DNA of 64,000 nucleotides from NCBI RefSeq assembly GCF_900107725.1, contig NZ_FNQO01000006.1, positions 1 to 64,000 of the forward strand, read 5' to 3'. Source of the stretch: Microbulbifer marinus (GTDB lineage Bacteria; Pseudomonadota; Gammaproteobacteria; Pseudomonadales; Cellvibrionaceae). The notes under the pieces are model-generated. The model was given only the letters and a program-made list of their open reading frames with translations, was not told the origin of the DNA and did no database searches. The position numbers were made by a program, and so were the translations under genes. Each line of letters opens with the position of its first letter. The stretch's first letter is position 1. Positions 9,701-18,652 of this stretch are shown in pieces.

Positions 9701-9858
9701 CCGACATAGACGGTGGTAACCGTGATCACCGCATTTTCCAGCTCCGGATATTGGCGCACATTCAGCTCCGTGGCCGCGCGCAGACCGAGCAGGAAGATAA
9801 ACAGGCTGACCACTGTTGCCAGTACCGGCCTGCGAATAAAGATCTCAGTGAAATTCAC
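6760..9858 (-). CDS. RND multidrug efflux permease (HAE1 family)
   Basis: Inner-membrane proton/drug antiporter of 1032 residues that works as a trimer with a periplasmic adaptor and an outer-membrane channel. It has the AcrB-type layout: TM1 at residues 10-28, a large periplasmic loop to about 330, TM2-6, the conserved GIVVDDAIIVLENVHRH segment with the proton-relay Asp pair (about 400), a second periplasmic loop, and TM8-12 with GVISKHGILIVEFANK. Its adaptor gene lies 18 bp upstream and the two form an operon. No outer-membrane channel or TetR-type regulator gene is adjacent, so a TolC-like partner must be encoded elsewhere. Substrates cannot be read from sequence. Confidence 0.93.
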   Translation of the reverse strand: MNFTEIFIRRPVLATVVSLFIFLLGLRAATELNVRQYPELENAVITVTTVYVGADSDLVQGFITTPLEQEIATADGIDYMVSTSVQGVSTIQAYVSFDYDPNEVLTQVVAKVNRLRSELPEESEDSSVDMAVGQTTAAMYLSFSSEILDNNQITDYLTRVVQPKLSTIPGVQRARLLGNRTFAMRIWLKPAQMAAQQVTPADVSEALRDNNVLSAVGATKGSRVAMEIRANTDIATADAFRRLVVRADGDRLVRLGDVAEVELGSESYDTSVTFNGRSATFFAIEVAPDANALDVIRVVRKKLEGEIFPQLPRGMIGEIPYDSTEYIQDSIDEVVKTIVEAVLIVILVIYLFLGSLRSVLIPAIAVPLSLVGALFLMLLMGFSINLLTLLSMVLAIGIVVDDAIIVLENVHRHIEEGMAPKEAAIVGARELAWPVVAMTTTLIAVYLPIGFLGGLTGTLFVEFAFSLAGAVLLSGVVALTLSPMMASKILRPYDGDGGSRLENWLESKFERLRKGYQRRLHNALDDRLVILIFGVIVLVSCYFLFVTSPSELEPKEDRGFVLTISSADAYATIDYLEQYTGQLNEIAERHSEVENIFLLNGVGGAGNASNSAIAGFVLDSWNERDKDTAEMQAIISEEVAEIAGLKVAVVVPPSLPTAGGRLPVEFVIGATEPMENLARVSDEIVARALASRKFIFVDSDLKIDKPKVEIEIDRDKAAAMGVSMADLSRDLGAMLSGAYTNRFSLDNRSYKVIPQVERVDRLTAEQLQQYYIRAVNGDLVPVATLVNLRETVEPQQLKRFQQLNAVTISGVPRPGITLGEALDVLESAAREILPRGYSIDYAGQSRQYKSEGSQLVITFFFALIVIYLVLAAQFESWRDPLIMLVTVPMSVCGAMIFVSLGFTTLNIYTQVGLVTLIGVISKHGILIVEFANKLQQGGLDKRAAIEEAASIRLRPVLMTTASLVLAMVPLLIAAGPGGGARFAMGLVVATGMTIGTLFTLFVVPAMYLYLGRDYQQLPQSQRSADSHRAGEA

Positions 9859-9876
9859 GACTGGCCCCGCCCGACA

Positions 9877-10983
9877 CTAGCTGTTATCCGGTTCGGGATA
9901 GGCATTGGCGGGAGGCTTGTTCTCATTGTTGATGATCACCGCGCCATCATTGCGCAACTTGAGCAGCCCGCTGCTGGCGACCACTTCGCCGGCGCTAACC
10001 CCCTGTAGGATTTCCACCAGGTCGCCGCGCTCCTCACCGGTCTTGACGAATCGCTTGCTGGAAACGTAGCCGTCGCCCTGTTCGTTTTCTTCCAGCACGA
10101 ATACGGCGTTGCCATAGGGCGAGAAGATCAGCGCCGTGCGTGGGATCACCAGCAGCCGGCGACGGGCATCGATTTCCACCGCCACATCGGCGTACATACC
10201 CGGGTGCAGATCCTTATCGGGGTTGTCCAGCGTTGCCTGAACGAGGAAATTACGACTGGCGCTATCCACCCGCGGATCTATCGCCGTGATACGTCCGCGG
10301 TACTCCTTGCCGGGAAAGGCATCCGTCGTCAGGGTTACCGGCAGATCGGGAACGATGCTGGCGAAATGGCGCTCCGGCAGCGAGAAATCGACAAAGATGG
10401 GGGCCAGCTGCTGCAGCGACACCACCGCCTCGCCGGGGCTCACGTTCTGCCCCAGGTCAATACGGCGAATTCCCAGCACGCCGCTGAAAGGAGCGGTGAT
10501 GCGGCGCTTGGCAACCGTGGCACGCTGTACTTCCAGATTGGCGAGCACCTGATCCAGCGCGCTGCGCGTATTGTCCAGATCTGCGTCGGTGGTGACGCCT
10601 CTCTTATGCAGCGCTTTGATGCGCTCGTGATTACGCCGCGCGAGTCTCAACTCCGCCTCTAGCACCTGCAATTCCGCCTTCTCCGGTTCCGCCGCTATCT
10701 CGACCAGCAACTCGCCCTTGTCAACGGGCTGGCCCGACTGGAAATGAATCGCACTGACCACGCCCTGTGCCTCAGTGGTGACCTCGACACCGTTCACCGC
10801 GCGCAAAGTACCCACGGCGGACAGGTTTTCCTGCCAGGTCTGCCGCTCGACGGTCGCGGAGGTAACTGTCGCCGCCGGCAGCGGCATGCTGTCGAATGCC
10901 CTGTTCATCATGTGGCGACCAAACATCTTGAACGCAAAGATACCGCCGAACAGCAGCAGGCAGCCGACCAGCATTAACAGCAT
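9877..10983 (-). CDS. RND efflux periplasmic adaptor subunit (MFP)
   Basis: Membrane fusion protein linking the RND permease downstream to an outer-membrane channel. With the ATG at 10983 it has 368 residues: a membrane anchor (MLLMLVGCLLLFGGIFAF), barrel-sandwich hybrid halves (GVVSAIHFQSGQPVDKGELLVEI and GVLGIRRIDLGQNVSPGEAV) around an alpha-helical hairpin (about 90-150), then beta-barrel and membrane-proximal domains. The start is uncertain: no ideal ribosome site precedes this ATG. An in-frame GTG at 11016 or the far upstream GTG at 11094 are alternatives; the last adds residues unlike the family. The 3' end is 18 bp before the permease start. Confidence 0.9.
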   Translation of the reverse strand: MLLMLVGCLLLFGGIFAFKMFGRHMMNRAFDSMPLPAATVTSATVERQTWQENLSAVGTLRAVNGVEVTTEAQGVVSAIHFQSGQPVDKGELLVEIAAEPEKAELQVLEAELRLARRNHERIKALHKRGVTTDADLDNTRSALDQVLANLEVQRATVAKRRITAPFSGVLGIRRIDLGQNVSPGEAVVSLQQLAPIFVDFSLPERHFASIVPDLPVTLTTDAFPGKEYRGRITAIDPRVDSASRNFLVQATLDNPDKDLHPGMYADVAVEIDARRRLLVIPRTALIFSPYGNAVFVLEENEQGDGYVSSKRFVKTGEERGDLVEILQGVSAGEVVASSGLLKLRNDGAVIINNENKPPANAYPEPDNS

Positions 10984-11238
10984 GCGTTTGTTCAGAATTC
11001 CGCCCGAATCAGACACAGGGTCAATCCATTGAATGACAGCTTGAATTTCCTCCCGCCCATCCCGGCCTATGGATGAGCCGCGGCACCAAGGCACTTTTGC
11101 CGAACAATACAGTTCAGTTTATGAAGAAAAGCGCATGTATGTGCGCGCCCTGCCGCACTATTGCACGCGGATTGGCGCGAATCCCCTGTTGGTAAAACCT
11201 GCTTGATCAAGCCGTTCGGCGGGACAATAGGGACGAGT

Positions 11239-11268
11239 GCGGGGCGCCTGCAGAAGCGGACGCCCCGC
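11239..11268 (-). terminator. hairpin after clpB
   Basis: Perfect 8-bp GCGGGGCG/CGCCCCGC stem (11239-11246 with 11261-11268) just after the clpB stop. There is no strong T-run, so it may be a transcript-stabilising hairpin or a weak terminator. The rest of 11017-11238 is the upstream region of the efflux operon; I see no clear operator there. Confidence 0.45.
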
Positions 11269-11282
11269 GTATACGGGGAGGA

Positions 11283-13886
11283 TTAGCGGAATACGGGCTT
11301 GTCGCCTTCGAGCTCCGCGTGAATGGTGTCGCCGGGCGCAAACTTGCCCGCCAGCACATCCTGCGCCAGCGGGTTCTCCAGCCACATCTGGATCGCACGC
11401 TTCAGTGGGCGGGCGCCGTATACCGGATCGAAGCCCACTTCCGCCAGCTTGTCGAGCAGCGGCTCCGCCACCTCGAGTTTCAGGTCGCGCTCCGCCAGGC
11501 GCCTGCGCAGGTGATCCAGCTGGATGGCGGCAATGGAACGCACTTCCGCCTTGTTCAGTGGGTGGAACACCACCACTTCATCGATGCGGTTGATGAATTC
11601 CGGACGGAAATGCTGGCCGACCACTTCCATCACCGCGTTTTTCATCTGCCGGTAATGAATTTCCGCATCCACCTCATCGTCGTCGCGGCTGCCGGCGAAT
11701 TTCTGGATCAGGTCGGACCCCAGGTTGGAGGTCATCACCACGACCGTGTTGCGGAAATCCACGGTGCGGCCCTGGCCGTCCGTCAGGCGCCCGTCGTCCA
11801 GCACCTGCAACAGGATATTGAAGACGTCCGGATGGGCCTTTTCCACCTCGTCGAGCAGCACCACCGAGTAGGGCTTACGGCGCACGGCCTCGGTGAGGTA
11901 ACCGCCCTCCTCGTAACCGACGTAACCGGGCGGAGCGCCGATCAGGCGGGCCACCGAGTGCTTCTCCATAAATTCCGACATATCGATGCGCACCATCGCA
12001 TCCTCGGTGTCGAACAGGAACTGGGCCAGCGCCTTACACAGCTCGGTCTTGCCCACCCCAGTTGGGCCGAGGAACAGGAAGGAACCATTGGGACGATTCG
12101 GGTCGGCGAGCCCGGCGCGCGAGCGGCGCACGGCATTCGCCACCGCTTCCACTGCCTCGCCCTGCCCGATGACGCGCCGGTGCAGCTCACCTTCCATGCG
12201 CAGCAGTTTTTCCCGCTCGCCCTCGAGCATTTTCGACACCGGAATACCGGTCCAGCGCGACACCACTTCCGCCACTTCCTCATCGGTGACACGATTGCGC
12301 AGCAGGCGCGGCTCCTCACTGGTCTCGGCAGTGGCGGCGGACTTCAGTTGCTGCTCCAGCTGGGGAATGACGCCGTACTGCAGCTCCGACATACGCGTTA
12401 GATCCCCGGCGCGACGCGCGGCCTCCATATCCAGTTTGGCCTGCTCCAGTTTTTCCTTGACGTCGTGGCTGCCGGCGAGCTGGGCTTTTTCCGCCTTCCA
12501 GACTTCCTCGAGATCCGAGTACTCCTTCTCCAGCTGGTGGATTTCTTCTTCGAGTTTGGCCAGGCGTTTCTTGGCCGCTTCGTCGTCCTTGTCTTTCTTC
12601 AGTGCCTCGCGCTCGATCTTCAGCTGGATCAGGCGCCGGTCGAGCTTGTCCATCGCCTCGGGTTTGGAGTCGATTTCCATGCGGATACGACTCGCCGCCT
12701 CATCGATCAGGTCGATGGCCTTGTCCGGCAACTGACGGTCGGTGATATAGCGCTGCGACAGTTTGGTCGCGGCGATAATCGCGGAGTCGGTGATATCCAC
12801 ACCGTGGTGGACTTCGTAGCGCTCCTTGAGGCCGCGCAAAATCGCGATGGTGTCCTCTTCGGTGGGCTCGTCCACCAGTACCTTCTGGAAGCGGCGTTCC
12901 AGCGCCGCATCCTTCTCGATATATTTGCGGTACTCGTCTAGCGTGGTGGCGCCGACGCAGTGCAGCTCTCCGCGCGCCAGTGCCGGCTTGAGCATGTTGC
13001 CGGCGTCCATCGCGCCCTCGGCCTTGCCGGCGCCGACCATGGTGTGCAGCTCGTCGATAAACAGGATGATGCGCCCTTCCTGTTTGGAAAGCTCGTTCAA
13101 TACCGCTTTCAGGCGCTCCTCGAATTCGCCGCGGAACTTGGCGCCGGCAAGCAGGGCGCCGAGATCCAGCGACAGTAAGCGCTTGTCTTTCAGGCCTTCC
13201 GGTACTTCGCCGTTGACAATACGCTGCGCCAGGCCTTCGACAATCGCGGTCTTGCCGACGCCGGGCTCGCCGATCAGCACCGGGTTGTTCTTGGTGCGCC
13301 GCTGCAATACCTGAATCGTGCGACGGATTTCATCGTCGCGACCGATGACCGGATCCAGCTTGCCGGAAACCGCGCGCTCGGTCAGATCCAGGGTGTACTT
13401 GTCCAGCGCCTGGCGCGCCTCTTCCGCGTTGGGATCGTCGATTTTTTCCTCGCCGCGAACCTTCTTGATCGCCTCCTGCAGGTGATTGAGGTCGCCGTTG
13501 GCGTTCAGAATCTTGGCAATCTCTCCGGCTGCGGAATCGAAGGCGGCCAACAGCACCGTCTCACTGGAGATAAAACTGTCGCCGTTCTGCTGCGCCTTTT
13601 TATCGGCGAGATTGAACAGCCGCGCCAATTCCTGCGACATGCCCACGTCGCCAGTAGGCGAGCTGATGGTGGGCAGGCTGTCGAGTCTCTTGGCCAGATC
13701 GTTGCGCAGCCCGTTGAGATTAAAGCCCGCCTGGGAAAGAAAGGCCGGCACGCTGCCATTGTTCTGATTCAGCAGTGCCAGCAATACATGCTCGGGATAA
13801 ATCTGGTTGTGGTCGCGCCCAACGGCCAGGGACTGCGCATCGGCAATCGCGGCCTGCAGCGGGTTTGTCATTCTGTCTATACGCAT
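11283..13886 (-). CDS. clpB: ATP-dependent disaggregase ClpB (Hsp100)
   Basis: Cytosolic hexameric AAA+ chaperone that, with DnaK, pulls proteins out of aggregates. The ATG at 13886 (strong GGAGGAGAGG) gives 867 residues beginning MRIDRMTN, matching the E. coli start MRLDRLTN. Domains: Clp N domain 1-145; NBD1 with Walker A GEPGVGKT (about 205) and Walker [10 protein letters not shown]; the ClpB-specific coiled-coil M domain (about 410-525, [20 protein letters not shown]); NBD2 with [10 protein letters not shown] (about 605) and [12 protein letters not shown]-terminal small domain. A sigma-32-like promoter lies at 13977-14004. Neighbours pgeF and rluD follow the pseudomonad order rluD-pgeF-clpB. 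Confidence 0.97.
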   Translation of the reverse strand: MRIDRMTNPLQAAIADAQSLAVGRDHNQIYPEHVLLALLNQNNGSVPAFLSQAGFNLNGLRNDLAKRLDSLPTISSPTGDVGMSQELARLFNLADKKAQQNGDSFISSETVLLAAFDSAAGEIAKILNANGDLNHLQEAIKKVRGEEKIDDPNAEEARQALDKYTLDLTERAVSGKLDPVIGRDDEIRRTIQVLQRRTKNNPVLIGEPGVGKTAIVEGLAQRIVNGEVPEGLKDKRLLSLDLGALLAGAKFRGEFEERLKAVLNELSKQEGRIILFIDELHTMVGAGKAEGAMDAGNMLKPALARGELHCVGATTLDEYRKYIEKDAALERRFQKVLVDEPTEEDTIAILRGLKERYEVHHGVDITDSAIIAATKLSQRYITDRQLPDKAIDLIDEAASRIRMEIDSKPEAMDKLDRRLIQLKIEREALKKDKDDEAAKKRLAKLEEEIHQLEKEYSDLEEVWKAEKAQLAGSHDVKEKLEQAKLDMEAARRAGDLTRMSELQYGVIPQLEQQLKSAATAETSEEPRLLRNRVTDEEVAEVVSRWTGIPVSKMLEGEREKLLRMEGELHRRVIGQGEAVEAVANAVRRSRAGLADPNRPNGSFLFLGPTGVGKTELCKALAQFLFDTEDAMVRIDMSEFMEKHSVARLIGAPPGYVGYEEGGYLTEAVRRKPYSVVLLDEVEKAHPDVFNILLQVLDDGRLTDGQGRTVDFRNTVVVMTSNLGSDLIQKFAGSRDDDEVDAEIHYRQMKNAVMEVVGQHFRPEFINRIDEVVVFHPLNKAEVRSIAAIQLDHLRRRLAERDLKLEVAEPLLDKLAEVGFDPVYGARPLKRAIQMWLENPLAQDVLAGKFAPGDTIHAELEGDKPVFR

Positions 13887-13931
13887 GGACGAAACCTCTC
13901 CTCCTCGCATAACTATTGAAGCGATATGTGG

Positions 13932-13950
13932 TGGCGCCGATTTGGCGCCA
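13932..13950 (-). repeat. inverted repeat in the clpB 5' UTR
   Basis: Perfect 7-bp inverted repeat TGGCGCC-GATTT-GGCGCCA between the heat-shock promoter and the clpB start. It could be an operator or an mRNA hairpin that tunes clpB expression. Confidence 0.5.
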
Positions 13951-13976
13951 GACATTCAGTGTAGTGTTGCGGAATA

Positions 13977-14004
13977 AAATAAGGGCGGAAGGCGGGTTTT
14001 CAAT
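13977..14004 (-). promoter_or_regulatory. sigma-32-like heat-shock promoter of clpB
   Basis: On the minus strand ATTGAAA (13998-14004) and CCCTTATTT (13977-13985) are 12 bp apart, resembling the sigma-32 consensus CTTGAAA / CCCCATNT with 11-16 bp spacing. It sits 91 bp before the clpB start and downstream of pgeF, as expected for independent heat-shock control of clpB. Confidence 0.6.
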
Positions 14005-14040
14005 GATCCAGATCAACCGGCGCGAATTTCGCGCGCCGAG

Positions 14041-14805
14041 CTACGGTTTCAACCAGATAAGCGATGCCATGCGACCGGTAGTTTTGTCGCGGCGGTAGGA
14101 GAAGAAACTGTCGGCCTCGGAAACAGTGCAGTGATCGCCGCCATAGATTGCATCGACGCCCAGCTGTCGCAATTCCGCACGCGCCAGCGCATAGATATCG
14201 GCAAGGAAGTGCAGGGGTTTTTCCGTGTGCGGGCGGAAGCACTGGGCGATCGCTTCGGTGTGCTCGCCATCCAGCGCATTTTCGAAAAATTCTTCCAGCA
14301 CGTCGACGCCGGTTTCAAACGCGCGCGGGCCAATGGCCGGGCCCAGCCACACCAGCAGTTCACGCGGCTCGCAATCGAGCGCCGCCACGCTACTGCGCAG
14401 GATGCCACCGGCCAGCCCGCGCCAGCCGGCGTGCGCGGCGGCCACCCGGGTACCCGCCCTGTCGCAGAACAATACCGGCAGGCAGTCGGCGGTGAGTACC
14501 GCGCAGACGGCGCCGGGTTCCAAGGCAAAGCTTGCATCGGCGGTGCGCACCAGGCCGTCGGCCTGCGCTTCGACGATCTTGTCACTGTGAATCTGCTCCA
14601 GCCACTGGGGCTCGGCCGGCAGCTCCAGTTCCTGCCGTAGCTGGCGGCGATTGGCCACCACCGCCTGCTCGTCGTCGCCGACGTGCGCACCGAGATTGAA
14701 GGATGCATAGACACCCGCGCTGTGACCGCCACCGCGCAGGCTGGTGGCCGCACGCACATTCGCTGGCGCGGGCCAGTTGGGGAACAGGTAGTGGTCGCTG
14801 GACAT
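14041..14805 (-). CDS. pgeF: peptidoglycan editing factor PgeF (YfiH / former multicopper 'polyphenol oxidase' family)
   Basis: A 254-residue cytosolic metalloenzyme of the DUF152/YfiH family. In E. coli the homologue removes peptidoglycan precursors in which L-serine has replaced L-alanine, keeping the cell wall composition correct. The metal-site residues are visible: His in LEQIHSDKI (about 74), Cys in VLTADCLPVLFCD (about 107) and His in VAAAHAGWRGLAGG (about 124). The C-terminal family motif GGDHCTVSEADSFFSYRRD is present. It sits between rluD (90 bp upstream) and clpB, the common gammaproteobacterial order. Older databases label this family laccase; that activity is not supported by the context. 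Confidence 0.92.
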   Translation of the reverse strand: MSSDHYLFPNWPAPANVRAATSLRGGGHSAGVYASFNLGAHVGDDEQAVVANRRQLRQELELPAEPQWLEQIHSDKIVEAQADGLVRTADASFALEPGAVCAVLTADCLPVLFCDRAGTRVAAAHAGWRGLAGGILRSSVAALDCEPRELLVWLGPAIGPRAFETGVDVLEEFFENALDGEHTEAIAQCFRPHTEKPLHFLADIYALARAELRQLGVDAIYGGDHCTVSEADSFFSYRRDKTTGRMASLIWLKP

Positions 14806-14894
14806 CGATACTTTGCCTTAAGCCGAATTGGTCGGGGTGGAGCCGGTGAAAACACTCGCGCTGCGCCATCGGGTGGTTGGCGCGGCCGCACAGA

Positions 14895-15851
14895 TTAACG
14901 TTGGCGGTCCGCACGCAACAGCGCGAGCAGTTGCAGCATATCCGCGGGCATCGGCGCGCACCAGTGCATTTCCTCGCCGCTCTCCGGGTGTATCAGCGCC
15001 AGTTCGGCCGCGTGCAGGGCCTGACGCGGAAACTGCTGCAGGGCGCCGATCAGTTCTGCGGACGCGTCGCGAGGCAGTTTCGGGCGGCCACCGTATAGCG
15101 GATCGCCCACCAGCGGGTGGCGGATATGCGCCATATGCACGCGAATCTGGTGCGTGCGGCCGGTCTCGAGCTTGCAGCGCAGCAGTGTATGGGCGGGAAA
15201 GCGCTCCTGTACCCGGTAGTGAGTGATCGCTTCCTTACCGCCAAAGTCCAGCACCGCCATCTTCAGGCGGTTCTGCCGGTGGCGCCCGATCGGGGCGTCG
15301 ACGGTACCACCGGCGGTGATCTGCCCCTGCACCAGGGCGTCGTACTGGCGGCTGACACTGCGCTCCTTGAGCTGGTCCACCAGGCTGGTTTGGGCCGGCA
15401 GTGTCTTGGCCACCACCATCAGGCCGCTGGTATCCTTGTCCAGCCGGTGCACTATGCCCGCGCGCGGGATTTTGTCCAGATGCGGGCAGTGATGCAGCAG
15501 GCCGTTCAGCAGCGTGCTGTCCGGGTTGCCGGCCGCCGGGTGCACCACCAGGCCCGCCGGCTTGTTGAGCACCAGCAGGCTGGCGTCTTCAAAGAGGATA
15601 TCCAGGTCCAGGGCCTGGGCGCGCCACTCCCCCTGCGGCTCCAGTTCGGCGCGCAGCCGCAGCTGCTCGCCGCCAAACAGCTTGTCTTTTGGCTTGGCCT
15701 GGGCGCCATCGACGGTCAATTGGCCGCCTTTTATCCAGGTTTGCAGGCGCGCACGGCTATAGTCGGGAATTAATTCCGCTGCGGCCTGGTCCAACCTGTG
15801 ACCAGCCAGGCGGGCCGGGACTTCGATATCGAGTTCGAGATGGTCATTCAT
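14895..15851 (-). CDS. rluD: 23S rRNA pseudouridine(1911/1915/1917) synthase
   Basis: Makes the three pseudouridines of helix 69 in 23S rRNA, needed for normal ribosome assembly and termination. It is 318 residues. The S4 RNA-binding domain is at about 15-75 (YSRARLQTWIKGGQLTVDG) and the RluA-type catalytic domain holds the nucleophile Asp in GIVHRLDKDTSGLMV (about 140). The C-terminal LETGRTHQIRVHMAHIRHPLVGDPLYGG motif confirms the subfamily. bamD lies divergently, 135 bp away, which is the conserved arrangement. Confidence 0.95.
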   Translation of the reverse strand: MNDHLELDIEVPARLAGHRLDQAAAELIPDYSRARLQTWIKGGQLTVDGAQAKPKDKLFGGEQLRLRAELEPQGEWRAQALDLDILFEDASLLVLNKPAGLVVHPAAGNPDSTLLNGLLHHCPHLDKIPRAGIVHRLDKDTSGLMVVAKTLPAQTSLVDQLKERSVSRQYDALVQGQITAGGTVDAPIGRHRQNRLKMAVLDFGGKEAITHYRVQERFPAHTLLRCKLETGRTHQIRVHMAHIRHPLVGDPLYGGRPKLPRDASAELIGALQQFPRQALHAAELALIHPESGEEMHWCAPMPADMLQLLALLRADRQR

Positions 15852-15986
15852 TAATCAGTTTCAAACACTTTGGGCAGCCCGGCGACTGTGGTTAAATGTC
15901 CGGCCCGTCCGTTTCCTATAATGGCGGCCAGTTTAAACAGGCAGAGAGCAATAAGGTAGAGAGTAATAATGATAGAGCGAGGGGCT

Positions 15987-16919
15987 ATGCAGGCCTGGAA
16001 AATGCTTTGGCTCGCGGTACTGTCCGCACTACTGGTCGCCTGCGCCAGCACCGATGAATCCGAAGAGGGGCTGCCCACCGGCAACCGCACCGAACAGGCC
16101 TTCTATGAGGCTGCACAGCGCCAGCTGCGATCCAGTCAATGGGAACTGGCGATCAAGAACCTGCGGGCGCTGGAAGACAACTTCCCATTCGGCACCTACG
16201 CCGAGCAGGCCCAGCTGGAGCTGATCTACGCCTACTACCGCAATTACGAGAACGACGCGGCCATCGCGTCTGCGGACCGTTTTATCCGCCTGCACCCGCA
16301 ACACCGCAACGTCGACTACGCCTATTACATGAAGGGCCTGGCGTCCTTCACCGAGGGCACCGGCCTGTTCGAGCGCTTCCTGCCCACCGACATGACCAGC
16401 CGCGATCCGGGCTCCGCGCGCGAATCCTTCGCCTATTTCGCCCAGCTGATGGCCCGCTACCCCGAGAGCCGCTACGCGCCGGACGCGCAGAAGCGCATGA
16501 TCCACCTGCGCAACCTGCTGGCGCGCTACGAGATTCACGTCGCCAACTACTACTTCAAGCGCGGTGCTTACCTGGCTGCCGCCAACCGCGGCCGCTATGT
16601 GGTCGAGAACTTCCAGCAGACCCCCGCGGTGCCCGACGCACTGGCGGCGATGGTCCAGGGTTACCACATGCTGGAGATGCCGGAGCTGGAGGCCAATGCG
16701 CTGGTCGTGCTGCGCACCAACTATCCGAACCACCCGGCCTTCCGCGAAGACGGCAGCTTCAACTACAACTATTACAAGGGTGCCAGTGGCCGCAGCTTCA
16801 TTCACCGGGTTACCCTCGGCCTGTTCGAGAAATCGGATCCGCGTGGCTTCGACAGCCGCGAGCTGTATAACGCCGAGTTCCGCCCCGACGAGGCGCCGCT
16901 GCCGCCGGAGCTGATCTAA
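15987..16919 (+). CDS. bamD: outer membrane protein assembly lipoprotein BamD
   Basis: Essential lipoprotein of the BAM complex that folds beta-barrels into the outer membrane. The ATG at 15987 has GAGGGG at 5 nt and gives a classic lipoprotein signal [19 protein letters not shown], with the acylated Cys at residue 19; an in-frame ATG at 15969 is possible. The body is five TPR-like repeats ([17 protein letters not shown]..., [41 protein letters not shown]). The product is 310 residues, somewhat longer than E. coli BamD (245) because of a C-terminal tail ([15 protein letters not shown]...). Divergent from rluD and convergent with nadE across a strong terminator. Confidence 0.95.
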   Translation: MQAWKMLWLAVLSALLVACASTDESEEGLPTGNRTEQAFYEAAQRQLRSSQWELAIKNLRALEDNFPFGTYAEQAQLELIYAYYRNYENDAAIASADRFIRLHPQHRNVDYAYYMKGLASFTEGTGLFERFLPTDMTSRDPGSARESFAYFAQLMARYPESRYAPDAQKRMIHLRNLLARYEIHVANYYFKRGAYLAAANRGRYVVENFQQTPAVPDALAAMVQGYHMLEMPELEANALVVLRTNYPNHPAFREDGSFNYNYYKGASGRSFIHRVTLGLFEKSDPRGFDSRELYNAEFRPDEAPLPPELI

Positions 16920-16940
16920 GCCTCCGATTGGTATCCAATT

Positions 16941-16968
16941 AAAAACGGCGCCCATGGGCGCCGTTTTT
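16941..16968. terminator. bidirectional terminator between bamD and nadE
   Basis: Perfect 13-bp palindromic stem (16941-16953 with 16956-16968), A5 on one side and T5 on the other, around GGCGCCC/GGGCGCC. It serves the convergent genes bamD and nadE. Confidence 0.93.
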
Positions 16969-16987
16969 GTTTGCCGGAGATCTCCGC

Positions 16988-18616
16988 CTATTCGCCGGCC
17001 CGCCAGCCGTTGGTGATCGGATAACGCCGATCGCGGCCGAAGCCGCGCTCAGAGATACGCACACCGACCGCCGCCTGACGACGCTTGTACTCATTGCGAT
17101 CCACCAGGCGCACGACCCGCTCCACCGTCTCCCGTTCAAAGCCGCGCGCGACGATTTCCGCGGCGCTGTAGTCCTTGTCCACGTACAGGTGCAGTATCTG
17201 ATCCAGAATCTCGTAGGGCGGCAAACTGTCCGAGTCCACCTGATCCGGGGCCAGCTCGGCACTCGGCGGACGGGTAATGACCGTCTCCGGAATGACTTCA
17301 GACAGGGTGTTACGGTAGCGGGCCAGCTCGAACACCAGTACCTTGGGCACGTCTTTCAGCGCGTTGTAGCCTCCCACCATATCGCCGTACAGGGTGGCAT
17401 AGCCCACCGCCAGCTCACTCTTGTTGCCGGTGGTCAACACCATGGCGCCCTTCTTGTTGGATATGGCCATCAACAGCACGCCGCGGGAGCGCGCCTGCAG
17501 GTTCTCCTCGGTGGTGTCGCGCTCGCTGCCGGCAAATTCTTCCGCCAGCGCCCCCATGAAGGCATCGAATATGGGCTCGATGCTGATCACCCGGTAGTGG
17601 ATGCCGAGGCGCTGGGCCTGGTCGGCGGCATCGTTCTTGCTCAGGTCGGAGGTATAGCGGAATGGCATCATCACGGCCTCCACCCGGTCCTTGCCGAGGG
17701 CATCCACCGCGATGGCCAGTGTCAGGGCGGAATCGATCCCACCGGACAGCCCGAGCACCACGCCATTGAAGCCGTTCTTGTTCACATAATCGCGCACGCC
17801 GAGCACCAGCGCCTGGTACACGGAGGCGAGATCTTCCAGCGCCGGTGTCATGTCGCCGGGCTGCAGCGTCACTCTGTCACCATTGTGACTGACTGTTACC
17901 GGCAGCAGATGCTCGGCAAACTCCGGGGCGCGGGCACACAGCTTACCCTGCGCATCGACGGCGAAAGAGCCGCCGTCAAATACCAGCTCATCCTGGCCGC
18001 CGCACCAGTTGACGTACACGATCGGCATATTGCCGGCACGCGCCTGATTGCCGAGCAGTTCGAGGCGCTCCTGCGCCTTACCCCGGTGGAATGGCGAAGC
18101 ATTGATATTCAGCATCAGCCTGGCCCCAGCGGCGGCAGCCTGGGCGACCGGCTCCGGATGCCAGATGTCTTCACAGATGGTGATGGCGGTGGGAATGCCC
18201 TTGATATCCACCACGCAGGCGCGGTCTCCCGGCACGAAATAGCGCATTTCGTCGAAGACCTGGTAATTGGGCAGCTTCTGCTTGGCATACTCGACAACAA
18301 GCTCGCCATCGACGATCAGGCCGGCGATATTGAACACCTTGCCGGCCACCACCCGCGGATAGCCGATCAATATCGCGCAGGGCAGTTCCGCCGCCAGCAA
18401 CTGCGCCAGCGCCGCATCGATACGGCGCTGCATACTCGGGCGCAGCAGCAGGTCTTCCGGCGGATAGCCGCTCAAGGTCAGCTCGGGGAACAGCACCAGC
18501 TCGGCGCCGAGCTCGCGGTGCGCCTTGCGGGTCACGTCGATGACCTGTGCGGTGTTGCCGGGAATATCCCCCACCAGAGAATTGATTTGTGCCAGCACTA
18601 GCTGCAAAGTAGACAT
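16988..18616 (-). CDS. nadE: glutamine-dependent NAD+ synthase
   Basis: Last step of NAD synthesis: amidation of nicotinic acid adenine dinucleotide with ammonia from glutamine. It is 542 residues (ATG 18616, GAGGT upstream). The N-terminal nitrilase-fold glutaminase carries the triad Glu (FPELTLSGYPPEDLL), Lys (KQKLPNYQVFDE) and Cys (TICEDIW). The C-terminal synthetase has the ATP pyrophosphatase P-loop GLSGGIDSAL at about 293 and the TTGNKSELAVGYATLYGD signature. A longer frame to 18757 lacks a plausible start. Divergent from pilS with only 36 bp to the first possible pilS start. Confidence 0.95.
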   Translation of the reverse strand: MSTLQLVLAQINSLVGDIPGNTAQVIDVTRKAHRELGAELVLFPELTLSGYPPEDLLLRPSMQRRIDAALAQLLAAELPCAILIGYPRVVAGKVFNIAGLIVDGELVVEYAKQKLPNYQVFDEMRYFVPGDRACVVDIKGIPTAITICEDIWHPEPVAQAAAAGARLMLNINASPFHRGKAQERLELLGNQARAGNMPIVYVNWCGGQDELVFDGGSFAVDAQGKLCARAPEFAEHLLPVTVSHNGDRVTLQPGDMTPALEDLASVYQALVLGVRDYVNKNGFNGVVLGLSGGIDSALTLAIAVDALGKDRVEAVMMPFRYTSDLSKNDAADQAQRLGIHYRVISIEPIFDAFMGALAEEFAGSERDTTEENLQARSRGVLLMAISNKKGAMVLTTGNKSELAVGYATLYGDMVGGYNALKDVPKVLVFELARYRNTLSEVIPETVITRPPSAELAPDQVDSDSLPPYEILDQILHLYVDKDYSAAEIVARGFERETVERVVRLVDRNEYKRRQAAVGVRISERGFGRDRRYPITNGWRAGE

Positions 18617-18652
18617 CTTTGTACCTCGGACCAGAGAGGCCGCTATTGTACA

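Noticed and set aside
16967-18601. 544-codon plus-strand frame opposite nadE
   Set aside because: Antisense shadow; the nadE frame has all active-site residues of both domains.
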